The notes under the pieces are model-generated. The model was not told the DNA's origin and ran no database searches. It saw nothing but the letters and a program-made list of their open reading frames with translations. Position numbers and translations under genes: made by a program. A DNA stretch of 44,798 nucleotides from JBDROU01 sp043809745 [NCBI: bacterium] (GTDB lineage Bacteria; Elusimicrobiota; JBDRMW01): assembly GCA_043809745.1 (NCBI GenBank), contig JBDROU010000036.1:1-44798 (forward strand). Direction: 5' to 3'. Positions 34,201-40,607 of the stretch are shown here, piece after piece (within the stretch, counting starts at the first letter, position 1; each line of letters starts with the position of its first letter).

Positions 34201-34342
34201 ACAACTAGCCCAAGAGAATCCTGCGGATATCCAGTTACAAGAAAAAAAGGATGTATTTATAGTAAAATATGCTAATTTTTTTAATAGATCTGACAATGAT
34301 GTAATTACCGATATAAAAAACTTCTTGTATAAGTTGGTTTAA
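31226..34342 (+). CDS. mfd: Transcription-repair coupling factor Mfd
   Basis: The 1038 residues show an N-terminal UvrB-homology region, the RNA-polymerase-interacting domain starting at GDYAVHKIYGIGKYLG (~370), and a RecG-like motor. The motor has Walker A GDVGYGKT (K527), DEEH at 622-625, MTATPIPRTL, and the QLRGRVGR motif VI. A TRCF C-terminal domain ends the protein. Mfd releases stalled RNA polymerase and brings in the UvrA repair machinery. It is about 110 residues shorter than E. coli Mfd (1148), chiefly in the N-terminal part, which is common in other phyla. It begins 2 bases after the histidine kinase stop and is followed 17 bases later by a parvulin gene. Confidence 0.96.
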   Translation: MLEQFLSTFHEDNNYKVSGLPGGAKAFFINNIIKLGFNVVIIEKDEDEALVQEDNIKALQYFFPNNKNAQVVLFPENDIWQQSLVLGLITSADIMSGKSGLCLVATMEACKKPLLDSNAFKNKTIRVAVDEQTPWSDFVKKLVEAAYQRVDFVESKGEFASRGEIVDVWPSHTANPMRIVFFENKIESIREFDVYTQRSHNILINLQIFPFNDSGKNTLEDYIEKYLSKTVLFIDEESENKPGIFNKYILYSAVGNPDAVDMGFYQMQPFNRDIEKFSEQLSEWHRDGSKTTIFSHTIGEEERLKELLFSKNPLLEKYPVWERNNLVKGFIYPAEKMIVVSNGEIFNRFQKSFRNVNLFTGRKLDKVGQLKAGDYAVHKIYGIGKYLGLKKLETDGSQGEYITLSYKNDDKLYVPVDDFKLIQKYVGVEGKRPRIYSLDGFSWERAKLKVKKSVEEFAKELLRTAALRASQKGMSFGEDSYLEKEFEHQFPYQETPDQSKSIDEVKSDMRLNKPMDRVLCGDVGYGKTEVALRASLKAVVNSTQVAILVPTTILAEQHFQTFSDRFADFPVKLEMLSRFRKASKQKKIIQDINKGLLDIVIGTHRLLQKDVVFKNLGLLIIDEEHRFGVSDKEKIKKFKENIDVLTMTATPIPRTLYMGFAGVKDLSIIETPPEGRQPIHTFVGGFSEEVVKKAFYQELNRNGQIFYVYNRVETMHSKLKYLENLLPGVRFAVVHGQMRSSKIEDAMYHFLKGDFDCLLSTSIIESGLDIPRVNTLIVENAQNLGLAQLYQLRGRVGRQNRQAYCYLFYTDGKGLTDEARKRLEALREFTELGSGFKLALRDLEIRGAGNILGKQQHGAINEIGFDFYAQLLKEEVEKLQGKRVLKEEEQYPELHLSLTAYLPEEYIPTDTERISYYKRILASKSEDDIKAVKEEMLDRFGSWGEEVENIFKVIIFRNLAAGFGVNSIIQQKSQLIIGLNASNNKLNVDKLIQLAQENPADIQLQEKKDVFIVKYANFFNRSDNDVITDIKNFLYKLV

Positions 34343-34359
34343 TTTAGTAAAATTCCGCA

Positions 34360-35271
34360 ATGTCTATGACAGCTAAAAATTTAAGTATATTGTGCGTATT
34401 TACTCTGTTTTTAACCCCTTTTTCGTGCCAAAAAAAAGAAAATATAATAGCTAAAATGGGTTCGGAGACTATTACTGTAGCGGAGTTTTTAACTAATCTT
34501 AGGGAGGCACCGGATTATTATACTGATTTTTTAATGACTGATCATGGCCGAAAGCGTTTTATAGATGTGCTTGTTAAAGAAAAGCTCATGATAGCTGAAG
34601 CCAAGAAGCTGAAACTTCATAAGAAGGCTGAATACAAAAAACTAATCAAAGAATACAGGGCAGATCTTGAAAGGCAGTTTATTGAGTACAAAAATAATAT
34701 ATTAATTCAGGAATATTATCAGTTGTTAAAGGCTGGCGGTATTCACGTGACTGATAGTGAAATTGAAGCCTATTACAATAAAAACATCGATAAATACAAA
34801 AAACCTATGACGATGGTATTTAGTCATATTCTTGTTTCCACTCAGGAAAAAGCTCAAGAAATAATTGATAAATTAAATAAAGGCGAGAGTTTTGATCGAA
34901 TTGGTAAAGAAAATACTGAGGGATTCTGGTCTGATACAGAGGAAGGAAAGCTTACTTTTAATCAGCCTGGCAGTCTTATCCCGGAGCTTGAAGAGGCCGC
35001 TTTATCACTGAAACTTAAAACTTTTTCCGAACCTATCGAAACAATAGATGGATATTACATATTAAGGAAGGATAGTCAGACATCGATTAAGCCGATCTCA
35101 ATAGAGGAAGCTAATCCGGTTATACAATCAATACTTGAAAAGAAAAAATTTGATGAAATTATGGCCGGATTAAGACAGAAGTATAATGTTTTGATTTATA
35201 ATGATATTATAAATAAATATTTCCGCAGTCATGCCATAGAAAAAGCGCAGCTGGAAGATAATGTTGAATAG
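34360..35271 (+). CDS. Parvulin-type (PpiC/SurA-like) peptidyl-prolyl isomerase, possible lipoprotein
   Basis: This 303-residue protein has an N-terminal hydrophobic stretch ending in PFSC (Cys23), a weak lipobox, then a SurA-like N-terminal helical region (~30-145). A rotamase domain follows (~150-250), with the family stretches FSHILVSTQEKAQEI and DGYYILR. It should help fold outer-membrane proteins in the periplasm. The next gene is a second SurA-like protein 46 bases later, so the two probably share work or substrates. The start at 34360 has no clear ribosome-binding site; an alternative ATG lies at 34366. Confidence 0.83.
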   Translation: MSMTAKNLSILCVFTLFLTPFSCQKKENIIAKMGSETITVAEFLTNLREAPDYYTDFLMTDHGRKRFIDVLVKEKLMIAEAKKLKLHKKAEYKKLIKEYRADLERQFIEYKNNILIQEYYQLLKAGGIHVTDSEIEAYYNKNIDKYKKPMTMVFSHILVSTQEKAQEIIDKLNKGESFDRIGKENTEGFWSDTEEGKLTFNQPGSLIPELEEAALSLKLKTFSEPIETIDGYYILRKDSQTSIKPISIEEANPVIQSILEKKKFDEIMAGLRQKYNVLIYNDIINKYFRSHAIEKAQLEDNVE

Positions 35272-35317
35272 AATAAATCGGCCATATTTGCGTTAATAAA
35301 ACACGGGTGGTGAACTT

Positions 35318-36409
35318 ATGAAAAAAATATTGGTTTTAGGATTAGCAATTTGCTTCGGAATATTGGAAGTTTGTGTTGCGAAAATACTGGATAAGACTAT
35401 AGCTAAAGTAAATGGTGAGGCTATATTCCTGAGTGAATTTCAAAAGAATACAGAATCGGTCATAGCTTTGCAGAAGAGATTGATTCCTGTTAAGGAGCAA
35501 TCGAGTGAATGGATTCTAGAACAGAAAAAAGCGGTGCTGGATCAAATGATCGACGATAAACTTCTTCTTCAAGAAGCAAATAGACGTAAGATAAAAGTAA
35601 ATAGGAGAGATTTGGAGGAGGGTTTAAACCAAATAAAGAAGAGATTTGAGGTAGATCAAAATGGGCAGCCAGTCCCAAAGGAAGAATCTGAAAAGTTGTT
35701 CCGCGAAGAATTAAAAAAAGAAGAGTTAATCGAAAGTAAATTTGAAGAACGCGTGAGAGATCAGTTAAGCGTTATGAAGCTTATAGATGAGGAGGTAAAA
35801 TTAAAAGTAAAGCCTCCAACCGAAGATGAGCTTAAAGTAGTTTTTAATAATGTGCAAAAGATAATTAAAGGGGAGCCAGTAGCAGATTTAGATTCCGAAG
35901 ATGAGCTGGAATACCAGCAGGTAGCAAGGTTTTTTAACGAAGCAGTTGCAGAACGAATAACCGCAAGCCATATTTTAATAATGGTTGACAAAGATGCTTC
36001 AATGAAGGATAAGAGTGATGCGCTTAAAAAAATTAGAAATATTAGGAAGCAAATTAATGAAGGCGGGGATTTTGCCAGTTTGGCGGAAAAATATTCTGAT
36101 GATACGCAAAGCGCCAAACGCGGCGGGCTTTTAGGGCCCTTTATTAAGGGCATGATGGTCCCGGAATTCGATGAAGCTGCGTTTAAGCTCAATGTGGGTG
36201 AAGTTTCTGATATTGTGGAGACTGAGTTTGGATATCATATAATAAAAGTTGAGGAAAAAAGAGCCGCTCAAAAGCTTAGATATGATGATGTAAAAGATAG
36301 AATAAGTGATTTTGCATTCCGGTTATCTGCTAAAAAGAGATATAATTTCTGGCTGCAGTCATTAAAAGATCATGCTAAAATAGAAATTCTAGAAGCAGAA
36401 TTAAAGTAA
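35318..36409 (+). CDS. SurA-like periplasmic peptidyl-prolyl isomerase
   Basis: This 363-residue protein has a clear signal peptide (MKKILVLGLAICFGILEVCVA). A SurA-type N-terminal chaperone region follows (KVNGEAIFLSEF and onward). One parvulin domain lies at ~213-320, with ASHILIMVD, FASLAEKYSDD, RGGLLGPF and FGYHIIKVEEK. A C-terminal helix closes the chaperone fold. E. coli SurA has two parvulin domains; one is common elsewhere. It acts as an outer-membrane protein chaperone. GGTGGTGA lies about 5 bases ahead of the ATG at 35318. It sits between the first parvulin and pdxA, recalling the surA-pdxA-rsmA order of E. coli. Confidence 0.9.
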   Translation: MKKILVLGLAICFGILEVCVAKILDKTIAKVNGEAIFLSEFQKNTESVIALQKRLIPVKEQSSEWILEQKKAVLDQMIDDKLLLQEANRRKIKVNRRDLEEGLNQIKKRFEVDQNGQPVPKEESEKLFREELKKEELIESKFEERVRDQLSVMKLIDEEVKLKVKPPTEDELKVVFNNVQKIIKGEPVADLDSEDELEYQQVARFFNEAVAERITASHILIMVDKDASMKDKSDALKKIRNIRKQINEGGDFASLAEKYSDDTQSAKRGGLLGPFIKGMMVPEFDEAAFKLNVGEVSDIVETEFGYHIIKVEEKRAAQKLRYDDVKDRISDFAFRLSAKKRYNFWLQSLKDHAKIEILEAELK

Positions 36410-36466
36410 TCTTGAATTAATCACTGTTTTAAAGTTGTAGTTGTTTTCACTGCGCAACATGCCAAC

Positions 36467-37402
36467 ATGCCTATCATAAAAAAGATCATAGGAATTACCA
36501 TCGGGGATATTGCTGGAATAGGTCCTGAGGTTGCTATAAAGGCATTAAGATCGAATAATATCAGTCCGCTTTTTACTCCAATACTAATCGGCCCTCGTGA
36601 AATTTGGAACTCGTATGGCGCAGCTAAACTGAATTTCACTATAGTAGATGTTCCGTTTAAAAAAAGAGGTCGGTATGTATTTGGAGCCCCATCCCGTATT
36701 GGAGGGGAGATTGCCTACGATAGCTTGTCAACGGGCATTAAATTAGCCCAGGAAAATATGATAGATGCTCTAGTAACCGCTCCGCTTTCAAAAAAGTCAC
36801 TTTATTTAGCAGGATTCGGTTTTAATGGGTATACAGAAATACTCGCAAGAAAATGTAAAGTAAAGAATTTTTCGATGCTAATGACATCATATAAAATATT
36901 TTCACTTATAATAACAAGGCATAAGCCGTTTAAAGACGTATCAAAAGGCCTTAAAATTAAAGACATTGTTGCGCAAACTGCGCAATGCGCGCAGTTTATA
37001 AAAGATAAAGTTCTGAAAAGAAAAGTAAGAATAGCAGTTTCAAGCCTTAATCCGCATTCAGGAGAGGATGGATTGCTAGGCAATGAAGAAGAGAAAATTA
37101 TCAAACCTGCGGTTGTACAATTAAGAAAAAAAGGGCTTAGTGCTGAAGGCCCAATTGCCAGTGATCATACATTTCCGCTTGCTTTATCAGGAAAATTTGA
37201 TTTAATTGTGAATCACTATCATGATCAATCTATGATACCTCTTAAACTTATCAGCAAAGGCAAAATTGTCAATATTACAGTAGGCCTCCCTTTTTTAAGG
37301 ACTTCTCCAGGGCATGGGGTTGCATTTAATATTGCAGGCCAAGATGCTTGCGATCCGACCGGTATGATAGCGGCAATAAATTTTGCTGCAAATTATTCTT
37401 AA
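36467..37402 (+). CDS. pdxA: 4-hydroxythreonine-4-phosphate dehydrogenase PdxA
   Basis: This 311-residue protein is of family length (about 329 in E. coli). Conserved parts are GDIAGIGPEV near the start, TAPLSKKSL, the metal-binding HYHDQSMIPLKL, and LPFLRTSPGHGVAFNIAG close to the end. PdxA oxidises 4-phosphohydroxy-L-threonine with NAD in the DXP-dependent vitamin B6 pathway. It follows surA by 57 bases and precedes rsmA by 30 bases. The surA-pdxA-rsmA order is the one found in E. coli. No other B6 gene is in the window. Confidence 0.95.
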   Translation: MPIIKKIIGITIGDIAGIGPEVAIKALRSNNISPLFTPILIGPREIWNSYGAAKLNFTIVDVPFKKRGRYVFGAPSRIGGEIAYDSLSTGIKLAQENMIDALVTAPLSKKSLYLAGFGFNGYTEILARKCKVKNFSMLMTSYKIFSLIITRHKPFKDVSKGLKIKDIVAQTAQCAQFIKDKVLKRKVRIAVSSLNPHSGEDGLLGNEEEKIIKPAVVQLRKKGLSAEGPIASDHTFPLALSGKFDLIVNHYHDQSMIPLKLISKGKIVNITVGLPFLRTSPGHGVAFNIAGQDACDPTGMIAAINFAANYS

Positions 37403-37432
37403 TTCATTAACTGCACAGAAAACAGGAAACAT

Positions 37433-38212
37433 ATGGGCAGACATTTAGGACAACATTTTTTAGCAAACAAGGAATTTGCAGCGCGTATTGTCGAAGCTGC
37501 CTCCCTGACAAAAGATGATATAGTGCTCGAGATCGGTCCGGGCAGAGGTATACTAACTGAGCTGATATTGCTTCGTGTAAAGAAGTTAATTGTAGTGGAA
37601 ATTGATGAAAAGCTGGTCAGGCATCTCTACGTTAAGTTCCCAAAAGCTAAAAATTTAGAGATAATTCATAAGGACTTTTTGAAGCTGGGTCAGCTTTCCG
37701 ATAAGAATATCAAATTCATTGCCAATATGCCTTATTATATTACCTCACCAATTATTCAAAAGTTGATTTCATGGCCTAATTGGAAAAAAGCCGTAATTAC
37801 TGTGCAAAAAGAGGTAGCAGATAGGATTTCTTCTAAGCATGGAAGCCGTGAGTATGGTGTTTTGACTATCAGCATAAATATAAAAGCAGCTGCGGATAGA
37901 TTATTTATAGTGCCGCGTCAAAACTTCATGCCTCGACCTAAAGTTGATTCTGCAGTTGTAAGGCTGACCCCGCTTACTGAAAAGATAATAGATCCAAATG
38001 AAGAGAAAGAATTTTTTAAGCTAGTTCATGCTTGTTTCCAACAACGCAGGAAGGTAGTTGCCAATTCGATTTCGCATAACTTAAGTATCTCTAAACAGGA
38101 TATATTAAAAACACTGCAAAAATTAGATCTCAGCCCTCAAATTCGCGGCGAAGAGATAGATCTTCCAACCTATTTAAAGCTATTCCAAGAGTTAAGGGGA
38201 TACATTACTTAG
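37433..38212 (+). CDS. rsmA: 16S rRNA dimethyladenosine transferase RsmA (KsgA)
   Basis: This 259-residue protein has the RsmA signatures: GQHFLANKEFA at the start, the SAM-binding EIGPGRGILTELIL, the catalytic NMPYYITSPII, and the C-terminal QRRKVVANSI. It dimethylates two adjacent adenines in the 3' terminal hairpin of 16S rRNA during small-subunit maturation. The length matches the family (about 273 in E. coli). It ends the plus-strand run that starts with rlmD or DUF1805, and faces the PfkB kinase gene across a 24-base convergent gap. Confidence 0.96.
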   Translation: MGRHLGQHFLANKEFAARIVEAASLTKDDIVLEIGPGRGILTELILLRVKKLIVVEIDEKLVRHLYVKFPKAKNLEIIHKDFLKLGQLSDKNIKFIANMPYYITSPIIQKLISWPNWKKAVITVQKEVADRISSKHGSREYGVLTISINIKAAADRLFIVPRQNFMPRPKVDSAVVRLTPLTEKIIDPNEEKEFFKLVHACFQQRRKVVANSISHNLSISKQDILKTLQKLDLSPQIRGEEIDLPTYLKLFQELRGYIT

Positions 38213-38236
38213 TTATCAGGGCATACTGCTTTATTC

Positions 38237-39139
38237 TTAAAGTTGAGTAATTTTTTGCAGATGGGCAAGCCTATTTTGGATATGTTTACTGTTAATTTTG
38301 GTTAATGAATTCAAGCTAAAATCTTCTACAGTAAAACTTGCCATTATTGTGCCGTACATGAGGGCTTTCTTAAGGTTTTCTTCAGTAAGCCTGCCTTTAA
38401 CTTTGGCAAGATAACCGAAAAATCCCCCGGCAAAAGTATCACCGGCTCCTGTTGGATCGAATACCTCTTCTACAGGAAATGCCGGTAAAGCAAATATTTT
38501 ACTGCCGGTAAATAACAAAACTCCATGCTCACCCTTCTTAATTACGCAAAGAGAAGGGCCTAACTTGAGTATTTCCCTTCCCGCTTTAATCAGATTATCC
38601 TTTCCAGTGAGCATCTTCGATTCCATATCGTTTAATATGAGTATATCAATCTTTTTCAACAGGGTAAGCAATTCCTTCTTTTTTATGTTAATCCACAGGT
38701 TCATAGTATCACACGCGCTAAGAATGGGTTTTTTTATTTGCGATAGTATCTCTATTTGCAGATCCGGTTCAATATTTGCAAGGAAAACAAAAGGTGAATT
38801 GCGGAAATTATCCGGTATCTTCGGCTTAAACTTTTCAAAAACATTCAGCGCGGTATTAATCGTTTGAGCCTGGTTAAGGTCTTTGATATAGGATCCTTTC
38901 CATCGAAAGGTCTTGCCGGGCTGCATCTCAAGCCCTCTTAGATCTATTTTTTTGGATTTTAATAATTGTATATGTTTTTTTGGAAAATCTTCTCCCACAA
39001 CACCAACAAGCCTTACATCATCAAAAAAACTGGAGGAGTAGGAGAAGTAGGTAGCAGATCCCCCAAGAGAGTCCTTAACTTCTCCTTTGGGCGATTTTAT
39101 CCAATCAAGCGCAATAGAGCCTACAACCAGTATTGACAT
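38237..39139 (-). CDS. PfkB-family carbohydrate kinase
   Basis: This 300-residue protein has the ribokinase fold markers: GGSATYFSYSSSFF near the N-terminus (substrate side) and DPTGAGDTFAGGFFGYL near residue 230, with the catalytic Asp in GAGD. Such kinases phosphorylate sugars or nucleosides with ATP in the cytoplasm. The substrate cannot be told from the sequence, and no neighbour gives a hint. It is transcribed against rsmA and divergently from the flavin reductase gene. The ribosome-binding site is weak. Confidence 0.88.
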   Translation of the reverse strand: MSILVVGSIALDWIKSPKGEVKDSLGGSATYFSYSSSFFDDVRLVGVVGEDFPKKHIQLLKSKKIDLRGLEMQPGKTFRWKGSYIKDLNQAQTINTALNVFEKFKPKIPDNFRNSPFVFLANIEPDLQIEILSQIKKPILSACDTMNLWINIKKKELLTLLKKIDILILNDMESKMLTGKDNLIKAGREILKLGPSLCVIKKGEHGVLLFTGSKIFALPAFPVEEVFDPTGAGDTFAGGFFGYLAKVKGRLTEENLKKALMYGTIMASFTVEDFSLNSLTKINSKHIQNRLAHLQKITQL

Positions 39140-39148
39140 AAATAATTA

Positions 39149-39171
39149 TGGGGACACATCACTTTAAATTT
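39149..39171. other. Possible IS/REP-associated sequence remnant
   Basis: A stretch reading TGGGGACACATCACTT and then TAAATTT lies 10 bases upstream of the PfkB kinase start. From memory, TGGGGACACA-type sequences mark the flanks of some REP/Y1-transposase elements in environmental genomes. No transposase is nearby. Identification by memory only. Confidence 0.25.
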
Positions 39172-39217
39172 GTTAAGAAATATATTAGTTTTTTGGTTCA
39201 AAACTGTCAAGATTAAT

Positions 39218-39245
39218 TTGTCGAAATTTGCTATATTTGTATAAT
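39218..39245 (+). promoter_or_regulatory. Predicted promoter of the flavin reductase-like gene
   Basis: TTGTCG (39218-39223) and a perfect TATAAT (39240-39245) are 16 bases apart. The transcription start would fall near 39252, about 20 bases before the ATG at 39275, which is preceded by GGGAGG at 6 bases. Confidence 0.55.
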
Positions 39246-39274
39246 ATGAAAATAAAGTATCCCAGGGAGGCAAT

Positions 39275-39814
39275 ATGTCAAAAAAAGAAATTTCAGCAGA
39301 AGAGAGTTACAAACTTATAAATTTTGGGCCATGTTGTTTGATTACTGCAGGGAATATGCATATTAAAAACATAGCGCCGGTTGCCTGGCTCACTCCGCTG
39401 AATGATGAACCTGCACTTATGGCTGTATGCGTAGCTTCTTCCCATTATACTGCTCATTTAATAAGGAAATACAAACAATTTGTTGTTAATGTGCCGTCAG
39501 CAAAACAGCGCAATCTTGTTATTAAAGCCGGCAGTATAAGCGGCAAGAGAAAAGATAAAATAGAATGGCTTAAAATTCCAATTGAGAATGGAAAAGTAAT
39601 TAGCACAATACACATGAAAGAATGTGTTGGTTTTTTAGAACTAAAATTAGTATCTGAAAAAACATTTAGCGGTGTGAGTCTTTTTATAGGTAAAGTAGTT
39701 TTTTGCGAGGTTGAAAAGAGCATGTACTCAACACATATACTGCCTGATAGGGCAAAAACAATTCACCATATCGGCAGCAATAAGTTTTTTGTTTCATCAA
39801 AGATAATCAGATAA
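39275..39814 (+). CDS. Flavin reductase-like (FMN-binding split barrel) protein
   Basis: This 179-residue protein has the FMN-binding split-barrel pattern: PCCLITAGNMHIKNIAPVAWLTPL near the start (the part that lines the flavin), MAVCVASSHYTAHLIRK, and FVVNVPS. Members bind FMN and either pass electrons from NAD(P)H or act as flavoproteins in redox defence. No partner oxygenase is nearby. A strong ribosome-binding site (GGGAGG) and its own promoter suggest independent expression. It is probably cytoplasmic, with no signal peptide. Confidence 0.83.
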   Translation: MSKKEISAEESYKLINFGPCCLITAGNMHIKNIAPVAWLTPLNDEPALMAVCVASSHYTAHLIRKYKQFVVNVPSAKQRNLVIKAGSISGKRKDKIEWLKIPIENGKVISTIHMKECVGFLELKLVSEKTFSGVSLFIGKVVFCEVEKSMYSTHILPDRAKTIHHIGSNKFFVSSKIIR

Positions 39815-39896
39815 TATTGAATTTCAAATTTGTTTTTATAAATGAGATCACTCAACATTTCGCTACGGTTACACTTTTTTAAGAGATCTCATGAAT

Positions 39897-39932
39897 ATTA
39901 ATTAGACTTTTTGAAAGGTTTATCTAATTAAT
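39897..39932. repeat. 10-base inverted repeat at the end of the beta-barrel gene
   Basis: ATTAATTAGA (39897-39906) pairs exactly with TCTAATTAAT (39923-39932), leaving a 16-base loop. It overlaps the stop codon of the minus-strand beta-barrel gene. It could be a weak bidirectional terminator for the two converging genes, but the stem is very AT-rich. A second pairing nearby, ATGAGATC at 39842-39849 with GATCTCAT at 39885-39892, encloses a longer loop. Confidence 0.4.
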
Positions 39933-40521
39933 TAAATTTAATCCCGCCTGTTAATCCAAAATGAATTCCTCCTCCTTCAACTTCCACTTCAGGAGCAAAG
40001 TCAAGGTTAGCCATAGAATATCTAAGCAGGCCGCCAATAAAAATATCTTCATTAATCATCACATTTAGCCCACCGGATAGCCATAGCCCGATTGCAGAAT
40101 CGCTATATTTGATAGTTCTATTATTTATTGTCGCATCTATTTCCCCATAGATAGAGGCTAACCCACCAGAAATATATGGGAGGATTTTTCCATTTTCATC
40201 AACATCAAAATACTTTTTTACACCGGCATATATTTCTCTTGTTGAGCCATCAACGGAAAATCCATTCTCAGTTCCATCATCGTTTGAAAATAAGACTCCA
40301 AAAACACCGGAAACAGGCCATACTTCTTTTGTAAAATCATATTCTGCGCCAAACTCAAGCTGGGAATCAAGCGTTCCCCAATCATCACCATCCAGCGATT
40401 TCTGGCCAATCATAATGGAAACTTCGTGTGTTAGATCGTTTCCTGCATTAATATTTGTTAATCCGCAGAACGCAAAGATAACACAAACAGCCACAGCATT
40501 ACTTACTAATTTTCTTAACAT
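39928..40521 (-). CDS. Small outer-membrane beta-barrel protein
   Basis: This 197-residue protein has a signal peptide (hydrophobic residues ~8-22, probably cut near NINA). The mature part is beta-rich, with alternating strands such as EVSIMIGQKSLDGDDWG, FGAEYDFTKEVWPVSGVFGV and GIHFGLTGGIKFN, and looks like an eight-strand OmpA/OmpW-size barrel. The specific family is not recognised. Its ribosome-binding site is remarkable: AAG followed by a run of eight G, two bases before the ATG. Such a tract can change length during replication. It diverges from the giant gene at 40608 across 86 bases. Confidence 0.75.
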   Translation of the reverse strand: MLRKLVSNAVAVCVIFAFCGLTNINAGNDLTHEVSIMIGQKSLDGDDWGTLDSQLEFGAEYDFTKEVWPVSGVFGVLFSNDDGTENGFSVDGSTREIYAGVKKYFDVDENGKILPYISGGLASIYGEIDATINNRTIKYSDSAIGLWLSGGLNVMINEDIFIGGLLRYSMANLDFAPEVEVEGGGIHFGLTGGIKFN

Positions 40522-40523
40522 TT

Positions 40524-40531
40524 CCCCCCCC
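40524..40531 (-). promoter_or_regulatory. G8 homopolymer tract forming the ribosome-binding site of the barrel gene
   Basis: Eight consecutive C on the plus strand are eight G in the mRNA. They are preceded by AA and followed by AA and the ATG at 40521. The tract supplies the Shine-Dalgarno pairing, so any gain or loss of G would change its strength or spacing. Confidence 0.6.
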
Positions 40532-40574
40532 TTAAATTTTACAAGTATTTTACTTCAATGTAACACGGGTATTA

Positions 40575-40580
40575 TATAAT
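40575..40580 (+). promoter_or_regulatory. Possible -10 box for the giant gene
   Basis: A perfect TATAAT lies 27 bases before the ATG at 40608. No good -35 box is at the right distance (only TTTACT 20 bases upstream, TTCAAT at 15). Weak call. Confidence 0.35.
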
Positions 40581-40607
40581 AAAAGCTGGGAACATACAAT
40601 CTTAACT

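Noticed and set aside
39842-39892. Long hairpin ATGAGATC/GATCTCAT as a small RNA or repeat unit
   Set aside because: The arms are only 8 bases with a 35-base loop. No promoter or second copy is seen in the window.
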